From: an uncultured Alphaproteobacteria bacterium
Lineage (GTDB): Bacteria; Pseudomonadota; Alphaproteobacteria; Rhizobiales; Rhizobiaceae
Reading direction: 5' to 3'
NCBI GenBank assembly: GCA_929200315.1
Contig: CAKMZB010000004.1
Coordinates: forward strand, 267,398-306,513
Length of the DNA: 39,116 nt
The stretch's first letter is position 1. Each line of letters starts with the position of its first letter. Shown piece by piece: positions 7,618 through 16,055 of the stretch. Under the pieces are notes generated by a model, which had not been told where the DNA came from, made no database searches, and was given only the letters and a program-made list of their open reading frames with translations. A program made the translations under genes and the position numbers.

Positions 7618-8144
7618 CTTGGCTCTCCCACATCATCACCTTTTTCATCGGCCTCTGCCTTGTTGGCGTGATCGCTTATGCCACTTTCACAGCCTATGGT
7701 TGGGAGCGCATCTGGCCTCGCTTTTACGGGCCAGCTGACCAGGGTGATGTGACATTCAGCGACTTTGAAAAAGGACCAAAACCAAACCAGGCCTTAGTTT
7801 GCCCCAAAGACCTTTGTGACGAGGCTTCAGTCGATTTCCACAGCCCTGTCTATGCGATGGAAGCTCGTCAGCTGCGCCAGGCATTTATGGAAAGCCTGAA
7901 GGGTGAACCAAATACCGAACAGGTGGATCGAGGCGCGGATCCGTTGCGCCTGCGGTTTGTTGAACGCACATCGCGGATGAAATTCCCTGATACGATTTCA
8001 GTCGAGATCATCCCTCTGGGCGATGGAACGTCCGCGATTGCTGCCTATTCCCGCAGTCAGATCGGCGAGACTGACTTCGGCGTGAATTTGGTGCGGCTCA
8101 AGCGCTGGTTCGACCGGTTGGAACCATTGGAACGGGAACACTAA
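7614..8144 (+). CDS. DUF1499 domain-containing membrane protein
   Basis: The 176-residue product has one N-terminal membrane span (residues about 5-28) and a DUF1499 domain. Recognisable family signatures are GPKPNQALVCP after the span and SRSQIGETDFGVNLVRLKRW near the end. Function is unknown. Its start is fixed by an in-frame TAG 12 bases upstream, overlaps an 18-codon leader ORF (ATGA), and lies directly behind a stable hairpin. The stop is 3 bases from the convergent sensor-kinase stop. Confidence 0.85.
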   Translation: MTWLSHIITFFIGLCLVGVIAYATFTAYGWERIWPRFYGPADQGDVTFSDFEKGPKPNQALVCPKDLCDEASVDFHSPVYAMEARQLRQAFMESLKGEPNTEQVDRGADPLRLRFVERTSRMKFPDTISVEIIPLGDGTSAIAAYSRSQIGETDFGVNLVRLKRWFDRLEPLEREH

Positions 8145-8147
8145 TCG

Positions 8148-9551
8148 TCACACCGGCAGAGTGATCGTCACCCGCAATCCGCCCATCGGACTGTCATCAA
8201 GCACCACGTCACCGCCATGAGTGTGGGCGATATCACGGGCGATGGCGAGGCCAAGACCGGTGCCTGTTTCATCGAGATTGCGTGCTTCATCAAGCCGTAC
8301 GAAGGGCTGAAAAACCCGCTCACGCTCTGCCTCATCGATGCCTGGGCCGTTATCATCGACGTCGACGGCAAGCAGTCCGTTGGAATGGCACGCGGTGATT
8401 TTCGTTTTCTGCGCATAGCGCATGGCGTTGCCGATGATATTTTCCAGAAGGCGGTTAAAGGCAGTAGGACGCAATTTCGCTTCCCGATTACCGGAATAGC
8501 TGACGTTGCATTCGCGCCCCGCAGCCTCTGCATGGTCGCAGAAGCGATCCAGCACATCCTTAACATCCACCATGGACGCATCTTCGCCATGGTCACCTTT
8601 GGCAAAGTCGAGGTAGCCCTCCAGCATATTCTGCATGTCGGCGACATCCTGTTGCATCGCCTTTGTCTCCTCGGTCTGCGGAGAGAGGGCGAGTTGCAGG
8701 CGGAAACGCGTTAGAACAGTGCGTAAATCATGACTGACACCGGCAAGCATGGCCGTGCGTTGTTCCAAAGCTCGCTCGATGCGGTCGCGCATTTCTACAA
8801 AGGAAAGGGTCGCTCGCCGCACTTCACTCGCCCCCCGCGGGCGCATGTCTTCCGGCACCTGTTGCCCCTTACCAAAGCGCTCGGCTGCTTCAGCAAGGCG
8901 CTGAATCGGGCGAATCTGGTTGCGCAGGAAGAGGATCGCGATGGTCAGCAGCACAATCGCTGCGCCCACCATCCAGAGCAGAAAGATATGGCTGTTGGAA
9001 GCATAGGCCTGCTTGCGCTTAACAAAGACCCGCATGACTCCATCGCCGAGCCGAATGCGGATTTCCAGCAGGTCAGAATCTCCAACCGTATCGACCCAAA
9101 AGGGCTTGCCGATCTGGCTTGCCAAACGCCCCGTCAGGGCGTTGTCGAGGATCGAAATAAAGGGTTTGGGGCGTGGCGCGGGCAGTTCCTGGTCTTCCAG
9201 AAATGAAACCTGGAGATCCAACCGTTCACGGGCTATGCGGCGCACATTCTCGTGGTCCGGATCCTGCGGATAGGTCTCAATCACATCCACCAAAGCCGCA
9301 ATGTCCTGCACCACGGTGGTGGAAAGGCGGTTCGTCACCTGGTTCCAGTGTCGCTCCATGAAGACGAAGACGATCACTGTCTGCAGCAAGATCATCGGCG
9401 CGATGATGATGATGAGCGAACGGGCAAAAAGGCCCTTGGGCATGCGCGAAGAAATGAATTTGCCGAACCGGCGGCGCTTCACCCCGGGTCTGCGCTGACG
9501 CGGAGCGGGTGCGGCCTGCCCATCAGTCAAGACTGGCACTTCTTCGCTCAC
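8148..9551 (-). CDS. EnvZ-type sensor histidine kinase
   Basis: The 467-residue inner-membrane kinase has a basic cytoplasmic N-terminus, spans at about 45-65 and 189-209 around a periplasmic sensor loop, then a HAMP linker, a HisKA domain with phospho-acceptor His274 in GVSHDLRTVLTRFRLQ, and an ATPase domain with N-box NIIGNAMRYA, G1 DDNGPGID, F VFQPFVRL and G2 GTGLGLAIA. The H-box has Val where Pro is usual (SHDLRTP). The start is GTG at 9551 behind GGGGGA. It is third in a MarR-OmpR-kinase operon, 42 bases after the regulator gene. The signal is unknown. Confidence 0.92.
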   Translation of the reverse strand: MSEEVPVLTDGQAAPAPRQRRPGVKRRRFGKFISSRMPKGLFARSLIIIIAPMILLQTVIVFVFMERHWNQVTNRLSTTVVQDIAALVDVIETYPQDPDHENVRRIARERLDLQVSFLEDQELPAPRPKPFISILDNALTGRLASQIGKPFWVDTVGDSDLLEIRIRLGDGVMRVFVKRKQAYASNSHIFLLWMVGAAIVLLTIAILFLRNQIRPIQRLAEAAERFGKGQQVPEDMRPRGASEVRRATLSFVEMRDRIERALEQRTAMLAGVSHDLRTVLTRFRLQLALSPQTEETKAMQQDVADMQNMLEGYLDFAKGDHGEDASMVDVKDVLDRFCDHAEAAGRECNVSYSGNREAKLRPTAFNRLLENIIGNAMRYAQKTKITACHSNGLLAVDVDDNGPGIDEAERERVFQPFVRLDEARNLDETGTGLGLAIARDIAHTHGGDVVLDDSPMGGLRVTITLPV

Positions 9552-9593
9552 GCCGCTCGTTCCCCCAACCTTGCTGGCAATTCAGCAACGACC

Positions 9594-10358
9594 CTATTCG
9601 ATATGGAGCTTGTAACCAACGCCACGCACGGTTTGTAGCCAGGTGGGCGAGGAAGGATCGGTCTCGATCTTGCGGCGCAAACGGTTGATTTGCACATCCA
9701 CCGTGCGCTCGTTCCCGCCTGTATCTTCACCGACAATGTCATAACGCGGCACAACTTCCCCCGCGTTTTCGGCAAAGAGCACCATAATGTCCCGTTCCCG
9801 CTCGGTGAGTTTTACAACCTCTCCGTTTCGCTTCAATTCACGGTTGGGGATGGAGAAGGTAAAGGGACCAAAGAGCACTTGCTCAACTGCCGCTGCCTCA
9901 TCCACCGCTGTGCGGCGCAGGATCGCTTCAATCCGCAGAACAAGTTCGCGCGGGTCGAAGGGTTTGGCGAGATAGTCGTCCGCACCAGCTTCCAGACCCT
10001 TAATACGGGCTTCCGTCTCGCCGAGCGCCGTGAGCATAAGCACAGGCACGTCGAGCCGGTCGCGCAGAGATTGAGTGAGTTCCGTGCCGCTTTCGCCGGG
10101 CATCATCACGTCGACGATGAGCAGGTCGAAAGCTAAACCTTCCAACTGTCGCCGCGCCTCGGCTGCATCTGCGGCGACGGAAACACGGAAGCCTTCATTG
10201 GTCAAAAAACGCTGGAGCAGTGTGCGGATGCGGTTATCGTCATCAATGACGAGCACGTGATGCGCCCCATCATCCGGTACGCTTGAGGGCGCTGTACCTT
10301 CTCCCGCAACTGCCAAGGCGGCGTCCTCAACCATATCGTCTCCCATTGCCCTGCTCAT
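9594..10358 (-). CDS. OmpR-family response regulator
   Basis: The 254-residue regulator has a receiver domain with acidic pocket VIDDD, phospho-acceptor Asp83 in LLIVDVMMPG and Lys132 in LAKPFDPREL. A winged-helix trans_reg_C domain follows, with ERTVDVQINRLRRKIE and TVRGVGYKL. About 30 unconserved residues precede the receiver; the true start could be internal, but the ATGA overlap with the MarR stop (10355-10358) supports this one. It is presumably the partner of the kinase encoded immediately downstream. Confidence 0.94.
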   Translation of the reverse strand: MSRAMGDDMVEDAALAVAGEGTAPSSVPDDGAHHVLVIDDDNRIRTLLQRFLTNEGFRVSVAADAAEARRQLEGLAFDLLIVDVMMPGESGTELTQSLRDRLDVPVLMLTALGETEARIKGLEAGADDYLAKPFDPRELVLRIEAILRRTAVDEAAAVEQVLFGPFTFSIPNRELKRNGEVVKLTERERDIMVLFAENAGEVVPRYDIVGEDTGGNERTVDVQINRLRRKIETDPSSPTWLQTVRGVGYKLHIE

Positions 10359-10852
10359 TCGTCGCGCTCCGTCAGGCCCTTCACGAGATCCCGCTCGCCA
10401 GTTTCCACCATGCCCATGAGGAAGGCTTCAATAGCCTTCCGGTCTCGCGAACTCAGCGGTGATAAGGCCCCACGGATGCGCTTTGACTGCATACCCGTCA
10501 GCTTGATCGATAGATTGCGGCCTTTCTGGGTCGGATAGAGCAGCCGCTGCCGCCGGTCCTTCGCCCCTTCGCGCTGGGCGAGCAGGCCGGCATCCACCAA
10601 TTGGCGCAGCACCGGGCCAAGGCTTTGCTTGGTGATGCGCAAAATTTGCAGCAGTTCCGCCACTGCCAGACCAGGATGATGGTTCACAAAATGCAGCACC
10701 CGGTGATGGGCGCGGCCAAATTTGTAGTCGGCGAGCAGCGCGTCAGCGTCGGCAATGAAATCTCGATAGGCAAAGAAAAACAATTCGACCATCTGCAGGT
10801 CGAGATCGCCGGCCGCCTCCGGCCTTTCCACAATCGCCTTGTCGTCACTCAC
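10355..10852 (-). CDS. MarR-family transcriptional regulator
   Basis: The 165-residue winged-helix protein shows HHPGLAVAELLQILRITKQS (helix-turn-helix) and the wing motif REGAKDRRQRLLYPTQKGR, which contains the DxR element typical of MarR. The start is GTG at 10852; an in-frame stop nine bases upstream excludes a longer form. It is the first gene of the MarR-OmpR-kinase operon and overlaps the response-regulator start by 4 bases. It is divergent from ilvE. The ligand is not predictable. Confidence 0.9.
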   Translation of the reverse strand: MSDDKAIVERPEAAGDLDLQMVELFFFAYRDFIADADALLADYKFGRAHHRVLHFVNHHPGLAVAELLQILRITKQSLGPVLRQLVDAGLLAQREGAKDRRQRLLYPTQKGRNLSIKLTGMQSKRIRGALSPLSSRDRKAIEAFLMGMVETGERDLVKGLTERDE

Positions 10853-10977
10853 TCGCCGTCACCCGCCTGGCCAACTGAAGGCTGCTGCAGAAATAGGTCA
10901 GGAAGGTTGACATATTTTGCACACAGCATTACCCGCTTGCTTCCCGTGGATACGTCTGGAACGGTCCCGGCACAACG

Positions 10978-10997
10978 GGCGAACCATCCGGTTCGCC
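10978..10997 (+). promoter_or_regulatory. 5'-UTR hairpin of ilvE
   Basis: GGCGAACC (10978-10985), loop ATCC, GGTTCGCC (10990-10997): a perfect 8-bp stem six bases before the AAGGAG ribosome site (11004-11009). A TTGACA at 10907-10912 with a poor -10 is the best visible promoter element. No leader peptide rich in Leu/Ile/Val was found, so classical attenuation is not supported. Confidence 0.45.
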
Positions 10998-11017
10998 GAA
11001 ATTAAGGAGTTGAACAC

Positions 11018-11893
11018 ATGGCTGGCGTCCCATTTGACCAGTTGAGCGGCGAAATTTGGTATAATGGTGAGTTCGTGCCGTGGGGTGATGCCAACGTCCA
11101 TGTGCTCACCCACGGCCTGCATTATGCCTCCGCCGTCTTTGAGGGCGAGCGGGCCTATGGCGGTGAAATTTTCCACCTCACCAAACACACCGAACGTCTG
11201 CACAAATCAGCTGAACTGTTGGGCTTTGAAATCCCCTATTCTGTCGCCGAAATTGATGATGCTTGCCGTGAGACGCTGAGGCGTCAGGGCCTGCAGAACG
11301 CCTATATCCGCCCCATCGCATGGCGCGGATCGGAGATGATGGGGGTTTCAGCGCAAGCCAACCGCATCAATGTCGCCATCGCCGTTTGGGATTGGCCGTC
11401 TTATTTCGACCCGGCTGAAAAGATGAAGGGTATTCGCCTCGACATCGCCGAATGGCGGCGTCCTGACCCGGCGACGATCCCCTGTAAATCCAAGGCCGCT
11501 GGCCTCTACATGATCTGTACCTTGTCGAAGCATGCCGCCGAAGCAAAGGGTTATGCCGACGCGCTGATGTTCGATTATCGCGGGCAGGTGGCTGAAGCGA
11601 CCGGGGCGAATGTCTTTTTTGCCAAGGACGGCGAAATTCACACGCCCATCCCCGATTGCTTCCTCGACGGTATCACCCGCCAGACCGTGATCGGCCTTGC
11701 AAAGCGCCGCCAATTGAAGGTGCACGAGCGAGTCATCATGCCCGACGAAATGGCCGACTTTGAAGAATGCTTCATCACCGGATCCGCCGCTGAAGTGACG
11801 CCAGTTTCCGAAATCGGCCCCTACAACTTCAAGCCCGGCAACATTTCTCAAGCCATGATGGACGATTACATGGCCGAAGTGACGCCGAGCTAG
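11018..11893 (+). CDS. ilvE: Branched-chain amino acid aminotransferase
   Basis: This 291-residue fold-type IV PLP enzyme catalyses the last step of Leu, Ile and Val synthesis and the first of their breakdown. The cofactor Lys159 is in CKSKAAGLYM, and the PLP-contact segment VAEATGANVFF follows. The N-terminal HVLTHGLHYASAVFEGERAY is diagnostic of the BCAT group rather than D-amino-acid aminotransferase or 4-amino-4-deoxychorismate lyase. A strong AAGGAG site precedes the ATG. The MBL-fold gene follows after 5 bases. Confidence 0.95.
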   Translation: MAGVPFDQLSGEIWYNGEFVPWGDANVHVLTHGLHYASAVFEGERAYGGEIFHLTKHTERLHKSAELLGFEIPYSVAEIDDACRETLRRQGLQNAYIRPIAWRGSEMMGVSAQANRINVAIAVWDWPSYFDPAEKMKGIRLDIAEWRRPDPATIPCKSKAAGLYMICTLSKHAAEAKGYADALMFDYRGQVAEATGANVFFAKDGEIHTPIPDCFLDGITRQTVIGLAKRRQLKVHERVIMPDEMADFEECFITGSAAEVTPVSEIGPYNFKPGNISQAMMDDYMAEVTPS

Positions 11894-11898
11894 AGAAT

Positions 11899-12543
11899 AT
11901 GGGACAGCTCCAGGCCACCATCGTTCCTGTCACAGGGTTTCAACAGAACTGCACCCTGCTCTGGGATGCCGAAACCATGAAGGGCGTGGTGGTGGACCCT
12001 GGCGGTGACGTCCCGGCCATCAAGGACGCGATCACCAAGTCCGGTATGACCGTGGAAGCCATCTGGCTCACCCACGGCCATATCGATCACGCGGCCGGGG
12101 CCATGGAACTGAAGGAAGCCCTCGGCATCGACATCATCGGCCCGCATAAAGACGACAAGCCACTCCTGTCACGGCTGGAGGATCAAGCCAAGATGTTCGG
12201 CATGGCAGGCGCGGTGCGCAACGCGGAGCCGGACCGGTTTTTAAGTCACGGAGAAACGCTCTCCATTGGCGAGCACGAATTCGAGGTTTCCCATTGCCCC
12301 GGTCATGCGCCCGGACACGTTGTGTTCCACAACCGTGCCAACCACTTCGCACATGTCGGGGATGTGCTCTTTGCAGGCTCAATTGGCCGCACTGACCTGC
12401 CGGGCGGAGACCATGCAACGCTTATCAATTCCATCAAGTCGGTGCTAATGACCTGGCCGGACGAGACACAATTCATCTGCGGCCACGGCCCGGCGAGCCA
12501 GATCGGACGCGAGCGGGCGTCCAATCCGTTTCTGCAGGACTGA
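11899..12543 (+). CDS. MBL-fold metallo-hydrolase, YcbL/glyoxalase II-like
   Basis: The 214-residue metallo-beta-lactamase-fold enzyme has the dizinc motif THGHIDH (His59, His61, Asp63, His64), then CPGHAPGHVVF, GDVLFAGSIGRTDLPGG and the final His in FICGHGPAS. This is the short YcbL type that lacks the glutathione-binding C-terminal domain of true glyoxalase II. The likely activity is hydrolysis of thioesters such as S-lactoylglutathione, but the substrate is not determined by sequence. It follows ilvE closely and is probably co-transcribed. Confidence 0.88.
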   Translation: MGQLQATIVPVTGFQQNCTLLWDAETMKGVVVDPGGDVPAIKDAITKSGMTVEAIWLTHGHIDHAAGAMELKEALGIDIIGPHKDDKPLLSRLEDQAKMFGMAGAVRNAEPDRFLSHGETLSIGEHEFEVSHCPGHAPGHVVFHNRANHFAHVGDVLFAGSIGRTDLPGGDHATLINSIKSVLMTWPDETQFICGHGPASQIGRERASNPFLQD

Positions 12544-12589
12544 TCAGTTTTGTGTTGGTCTGATACGCTTCCGCTATCAGGGCTAGGCC

Positions 12590-12621
12590 AAAAAAACTTC
12601 AAAGCTCGCCATCGAGTGAGC
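12590..12621 (-). terminator. Weak terminator after the TPR gene
   Basis: On the minus strand GCTC...GAGC (12621-12604) is followed, after 7 bases, by seven T (12596-12590). The + strand gap also has CTGATA/TATCAG (12560-12580), which may serve the MBL gene but lacks a T run. Confidence 0.4.
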
Positions 12622-12623
12622 GG

Positions 12624-13169
12624 TCAGCCCGCCACCTCAATCTGTTTGGCGAGGGAGCGGTAGTCGCCGCAATCGGTGCCACAGATTTCAGCTATCTTCT
12701 CAAGCTGCTCCCGTGCAAGATCGACTCGACCGAGCTGGATATAGGCTTCGCCCATATATTCCCGTGCCAACGTGTAACTTGGATCCATGGCGAGAGCCGA
12801 ACGGTAATAGGGGAAGGCCGCTTCCACGTCACCCATCTTGCGGGTGATGAAGCCGCGCTGGGTCAACATGCGCGGGGTTTGCGCATCCTTGGCCAGATCG
12901 AGAACATCAAGCGCCTGGTCGTATTTGCGCGAATAGGCGAGGCGCTTAACCGCGGCATAGACATCGTCATCGGAAAGGCTGCTCGACTTTTCCGCCTTCA
13001 CGCACTTCTTGCTCTTGGAATCGTAGACTTTCTTCCCCTTGCACTTCTTCACACCGGTTGAGGTTGTGTCTTCCATCTTTGCAAGCGCCTGACCCACAAA
13101 TTGCGGCACCGCATAGGTGCCGAGGGAAAGGCTGGCGGCGAGAGCTGTGGAGGCAAGCAGGCGGGTCAT
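12624..13169 (-). CDS. Exported tetratricopeptide-repeat protein
   Basis: The 181-residue product has a signal peptide (hydrophobic TRLLASTALAASLSLGTYA, predicted cleavage near residue 30). A Lys/Cys-rich segment follows (KKCKGKKVYDSKSKKCVKA) with two cysteines that could form a disulfide. About two to three TPR units come next, including YYRSALAMDPSYTLAREYMG. Proteins with this layout are common in Rhizobiales, probably periplasmic, without a defined function. It is a single gene in a convergent arrangement with the MBL gene. Confidence 0.78.
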   Translation of the reverse strand: MTRLLASTALAASLSLGTYAVPQFVGQALAKMEDTTSTGVKKCKGKKVYDSKSKKCVKAEKSSSLSDDDVYAAVKRLAYSRKYDQALDVLDLAKDAQTPRMLTQRGFITRKMGDVEAAFPYYRSALAMDPSYTLAREYMGEAYIQLGRVDLAREQLEKIAEICGTDCGDYRSLAKQIEVAG

Positions 13170-13325
13170 GGCTGGTCCTTAGAATGGAGAAAGCTGCAGC
13201 TTCTTGTAGATACGTTAGCGCGTCAATTGTGGTTTTCCAAAGTCGCAAATGAGTGAAAACTGAGCTTGTGTACCTGCCTGACCTGCGGCAAGCAGGCGCG
13301 GTTTGATTGTTCCGACACGTCGCCT

Positions 13326-14240
13326 ATGCCCCGCCCCCTTGCCAATGCCTTGATGCTGCTTGCCGGTCTCGTCTGGGGCGGTGGCTTTGTGGCTCAGGAA
13401 ACGGCGATGGATGACATTGGCCCGTTCCTCTTCATCGCAACCCGCTTCGCGCTCGCCTCTCTCGCCGTGATGCCGCTTGTCACTTACGAATTGCGGCGAA
13501 GCGAAATTGCACTAACGCGGCGCGATTGGGCCTCTATGTTGATGGTAGGAGCTGCGTTTTTCACTGCAATGGCGCTGCAACAGGTCGGACTTCTCGCCAC
13601 CACCGTCACCAATGCCGGGGTCTTCACAGGCCTTTACGTTGTGCTCGTGCCGGTCATTGCGCTTGTGGCTTTGCGCATGAGGCAGTCCTGGATCGTCTGG
13701 CCCTGCGCCTTCGTGGCATTTGCAGGTATCTGGCTGCTCGGTGGTGGTGGGCTCGATGGGTTTAATTGGGGCGACTGGCTGGTGCTGCTCGGCGCGATCT
13801 TCGCCGCGCTTCATGTTCTTGCAATCGACTGGTCCGTGCGACGTCATCATCGACCGATGGCACTGGCCGTCGTGCAATTCGCAGCCTGCGGACTGGGCGG
13901 ACTTGCAGGCTTTACTATCTCGCGGTTGCTGGATTGGCACTATGAACCGGCCTATGCGGCGGACACTCTGGTGAACGCCGCGCCAGAAATAGCCTATGCG
14001 GCCTTCTTTGCCGGGGCACTGGCTTTCACCATTATGACGGTCTGTCAGCAATACACGGCCCCAGCGACAGCGGCGATTCTGCTCTCTTCGGAAAGCCTCT
14101 TTGCCGCCCTTGGCGGGGCGCTGCTGCTTGGAGAACGGCTGCCACTGATGGGGTATGTCGGCTGCGGGTTGCTCTTCACATCCATCGTCATTGTCAGCGC
14201 CGCATCGGCGCGGCACGAACTACGCGAAAAGGCAAACTAG
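13326..14240 (+). CDS. DMT-superfamily (EamA) transporter
   Basis: The 304-residue integral membrane protein has ten predicted spans arranged as two EamA repeats, with LAGLVWGGGFVAQETAM at the start of the first and LSSESLFAALGGALLLGERL in the second, typical of RhaT/YdcZ-like exporters of the drug/metabolite family. The start at 13326 (MPRPLANAL) is preferred; an upstream start at 13266 would add a cysteine-rich 20-residue segment unlike the family, though no strong ribosome site marks either. The substrate is unknown. The stop shares CTAG (14237-14240) with convergent csaA. Confidence 0.85.
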   Translation: MPRPLANALMLLAGLVWGGGFVAQETAMDDIGPFLFIATRFALASLAVMPLVTYELRRSEIALTRRDWASMLMVGAAFFTAMALQQVGLLATTVTNAGVFTGLYVVLVPVIALVALRMRQSWIVWPCAFVAFAGIWLLGGGGLDGFNWGDWLVLLGAIFAALHVLAIDWSVRRHHRPMALAVVQFAACGLGGLAGFTISRLLDWHYEPAYAADTLVNAAPEIAYAAFFAGALAFTIMTVCQQYTAPATAAILLSSESLFAALGGALLLGERLPLMGYVGCGLLFTSIVIVSAASARHELREKAN

Positions 14241-14590
14241 AGCAGGCGAGCACCGTTCGGCACCGGTTTGTCGGACTTCGCCAGAACGATGTCGCCATTA
14301 CCATCGGCAAAACCCAAGGTTAGCACCTCGCTGCGGATTGGGCCGATTTGCCTGGGTGGAAAATTGACGACGCCTAAGACCTGGCGCCCAATCAATTCTT
14401 CAGGTTCGTAATGTACCGTGATCTGCGCGGAGGATTTCTTCACGCCTATCGGGTCGCCGAAATCGATCATCATTTTGATGGCCGGTTTGCGAGCCTCAGG
14501 AAAAGGCTCGGCATCGACGATGGTACCAACGCGAATGTCGACAGCCATGTAATCGTCGAAGGTAATCTCTGTTTCCTGTTTTCCACCCAT
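14237..14590 (-). CDS. csaA: tRNA-binding domain protein, CsaA-like
   Basis: The 117-residue protein consists of one OB-fold tRNA-binding (EMAP-II-like) domain: VDIRVGTIVDAEPFPEARKP at the N-terminus and GRQVLGVVNFPPRQIGP in the middle. CsaA homologues have export-chaperone activity or bind tRNA. The ATG at 14590 overlaps the proC stop by one base (TGATG); a GTG one codon earlier is the alternative. It is the last gene of the ybjN-proC-csaA operon. Confidence 0.88.
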   Translation of the reverse strand: MGGKQETEITFDDYMAVDIRVGTIVDAEPFPEARKPAIKMMIDFGDPIGVKKSSAQITVHYEPEELIGRQVLGVVNFPPRQIGPIRSEVLTLGFADGNGDIVLAKSDKPVPNGARLL

Positions 14591-15369
14591 CACGACAACT
14601 CCCGTGACCGATTGGCTGCCGCTGCTACCGTGCGGGCCATGAGGTCACGCAATTCTTCCATCAACACTTCCAACCCTGCCTGAGTGGTGCCATTGGGCGA
14701 TGTCACGTTCTTACGTAGGGTCGCTGCATCCTCATTCGCCGTCGCGGCAAGCAGACCAGCGCCACGCACAGTTTGCAGCGCGAGACGCATGGCAAGATCG
14801 GCTGCGAGACCCTCCTTCGCGCCCGCTTCAGCCAGAGCTTCAATCATGTGAAAGACATAGGCCGGACCACTGCCGGAAAGACCGGTGACGGCGTCAATCT
14901 GCTTTTCATCATCGAGCCATTCCACCGTGCCAATGGCCAGAAGGAGGTCGGTCAACGCCTCACGGTGTGCGGGAGTAACGTGCTCGTTGCCGACGCAAAC
15001 GCTTACCCCCTGCCCCACCTGCACAGGCGTGTTGGGCATGACGCGCACAATGGCAGTTTGCGAAGGGAACGGTACGGCAATCGTCGCAATTTGCGTGCCT
15101 GCGGCTACAGAAACAACCAAACCGCCGGGCTTCGCCACAGGCGGCAATGCGGGCAACACATCGGCCATGATTTGAGGTTTCACTGCGATGATAACGATGT
15201 CTGCGGCTCCGGCCTCGCTTGCAGATTTCACGCAGCGCACGCCTTCAATGGCTGCTGCCGGATCCACTACCGTTACCCTTTGGGCCAGCGCATGGTCTTG
15301 AACCCAGCCGCGCAACATCGCGCCGCCCATATTGCCGGCACCAATGAGGCATATGGAGGGGGCAATCAT
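14590..15369 (-). CDS. proC: Pyrroline-5-carboxylate reductase
   Basis: The 259-residue enzyme carries out the last step of proline synthesis, reducing 1-pyrroline-5-carboxylate with NAD(P)H. The N-terminal Rossmann motif is ICLIGAGNMGGAMLRGW, and the C-terminal P5CR signature includes TGLSGSGPAYVF and NVTSPNGTTQAGL. The start at 15369 (MIAPSICLIG) overlaps the ybjN stop as ATGA; a longer frame to 15432 is only overlap with ybjN. Confidence 0.95.
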   Translation of the reverse strand: MIAPSICLIGAGNMGGAMLRGWVQDHALAQRVTVVDPAAAIEGVRCVKSASEAGAADIVIIAVKPQIMADVLPALPPVAKPGGLVVSVAAGTQIATIAVPFPSQTAIVRVMPNTPVQVGQGVSVCVGNEHVTPAHREALTDLLLAIGTVEWLDDEKQIDAVTGLSGSGPAYVFHMIEALAEAGAKEGLAADLAMRLALQTVRGAGLLAATANEDAATLRKNVTSPNGTTQAGLEVLMEELRDLMARTVAAAANRSRELS

Positions 15370-15887
15370 GCTTCTCCCACCGTGTCGAACAAAACGTTCG
15401 CAAGGGCCTCCTTCGCCCCCTGACCCGCCCACGCAACGTGCTGAAGTGCCTGGTAATAGCGCTCGCAGGAAACCAGAACCGTGTTGACGAGAAACTCGAT
15501 CTGTTCAGCACCCGGCTCAACGCCACCGGTCAGCGGCATGGCAATGCGGAAAACCACCGTTCCGTCCTGCAACCAAAGGTCAAAGTGGCCAAACAGCATT
15601 TGCTCGTTGACGAGAGAGAGCAGGCGCATCGTTTCATTGATGCGATTTTCCGGCACCCGCATCTCGTAGCGTGAAGAGACGTGCAGCGCCTCGAAATGTT
15701 CCACCCAGGAAAACTCAATCGCATAATCCATCCACGCGCCGCGCTTATGGATGGCGATGGCGTCTTCGCCAGCGCGGTTAAACGCCCAGTCACGGTCGCC
15801 TGCAAGCAGCTCAATCCGGTCAAGCGGATTGGCACCAGCGCCGAAAGGGTCAGAAGAAAGGGAGGACGACATGAGGGAAGCGAGCAT
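15366..15887 (-). CDS. YbjN domain-containing protein
   Basis: The 173-residue YbjN/T3SS-chaperone-fold protein is recognised from the region WVEHFEALHVSSRYEMRVPE and NRINETMRLLSLVNEQMLFG. In alphaproteobacteria it commonly precedes proC. Function is unknown; enterobacterial YbjN has been linked to stress and motility control. The start is uncertain: ATG 15887 or 15872, neither with a clear ribosome site. Its upstream region has a dense cluster of GANTC sites. It is the first gene of the operon and couples to proC by ATGA. Confidence 0.82.
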   Translation of the reverse strand: MLASLMSSSLSSDPFGAGANPLDRIELLAGDRDWAFNRAGEDAIAIHKRGAWMDYAIEFSWVEHFEALHVSSRYEMRVPENRINETMRLLSLVNEQMLFGHFDLWLQDGTVVFRIAMPLTGGVEPGAEQIEFLVNTVLVSCERYYQALQHVAWAGQGAKEALANVLFDTVGEA

Positions 15888-15890
15888 CAC

Positions 15891-16012
15891 GAATCAATCA
15901 ATAGATTCAACATAAACGCCGTGGGAATACTGCGAAGCCCGCAAGCCCGATTCGCCCACAGCGAGACGGAATCAGTGCGACAGAAAAGCCGCGCAACGGA
16001 TTCAAACGACTC
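15891..16012. promoter_or_regulatory. Cluster of six GANTC (CcrM-type) methylation sites upstream of ybjN-proC-csaA
   Basis: GANTC occurs at 15891, 15904, 15949, 15969, 15999 and 16008: six sites in 122 bases, where about 0.5 is expected at equal base frequencies. The first two form an inverted pair around 8 bases (15891-15908). The stretch lies between the ubiK end and the ybjN start, so it is the likely promoter region. CcrM methylation of promoter GANTC sites couples transcription to the cell cycle in alphaproteobacteria. Confidence 0.6.
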
Positions 16013-16055
16013 CTGATTTTGCCGTGCTCAGGCACCAATCAACCTTGTGGATAAA

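Noticed and set aside
10853-11017. ilvE leader-peptide attenuation
   Set aside because: No short frame rich in Leu/Ile/Val codons precedes the hairpin, and the hairpin lacks a T run.
13266-13325. Cysteine-rich N-terminal extension of the DMT transporter (CTCLTCGKQARFDC)
   Set aside because: CxxC spacing suggested a zinc motif, but the family starts at MPRPLANAL and the extension has no ribosome site.
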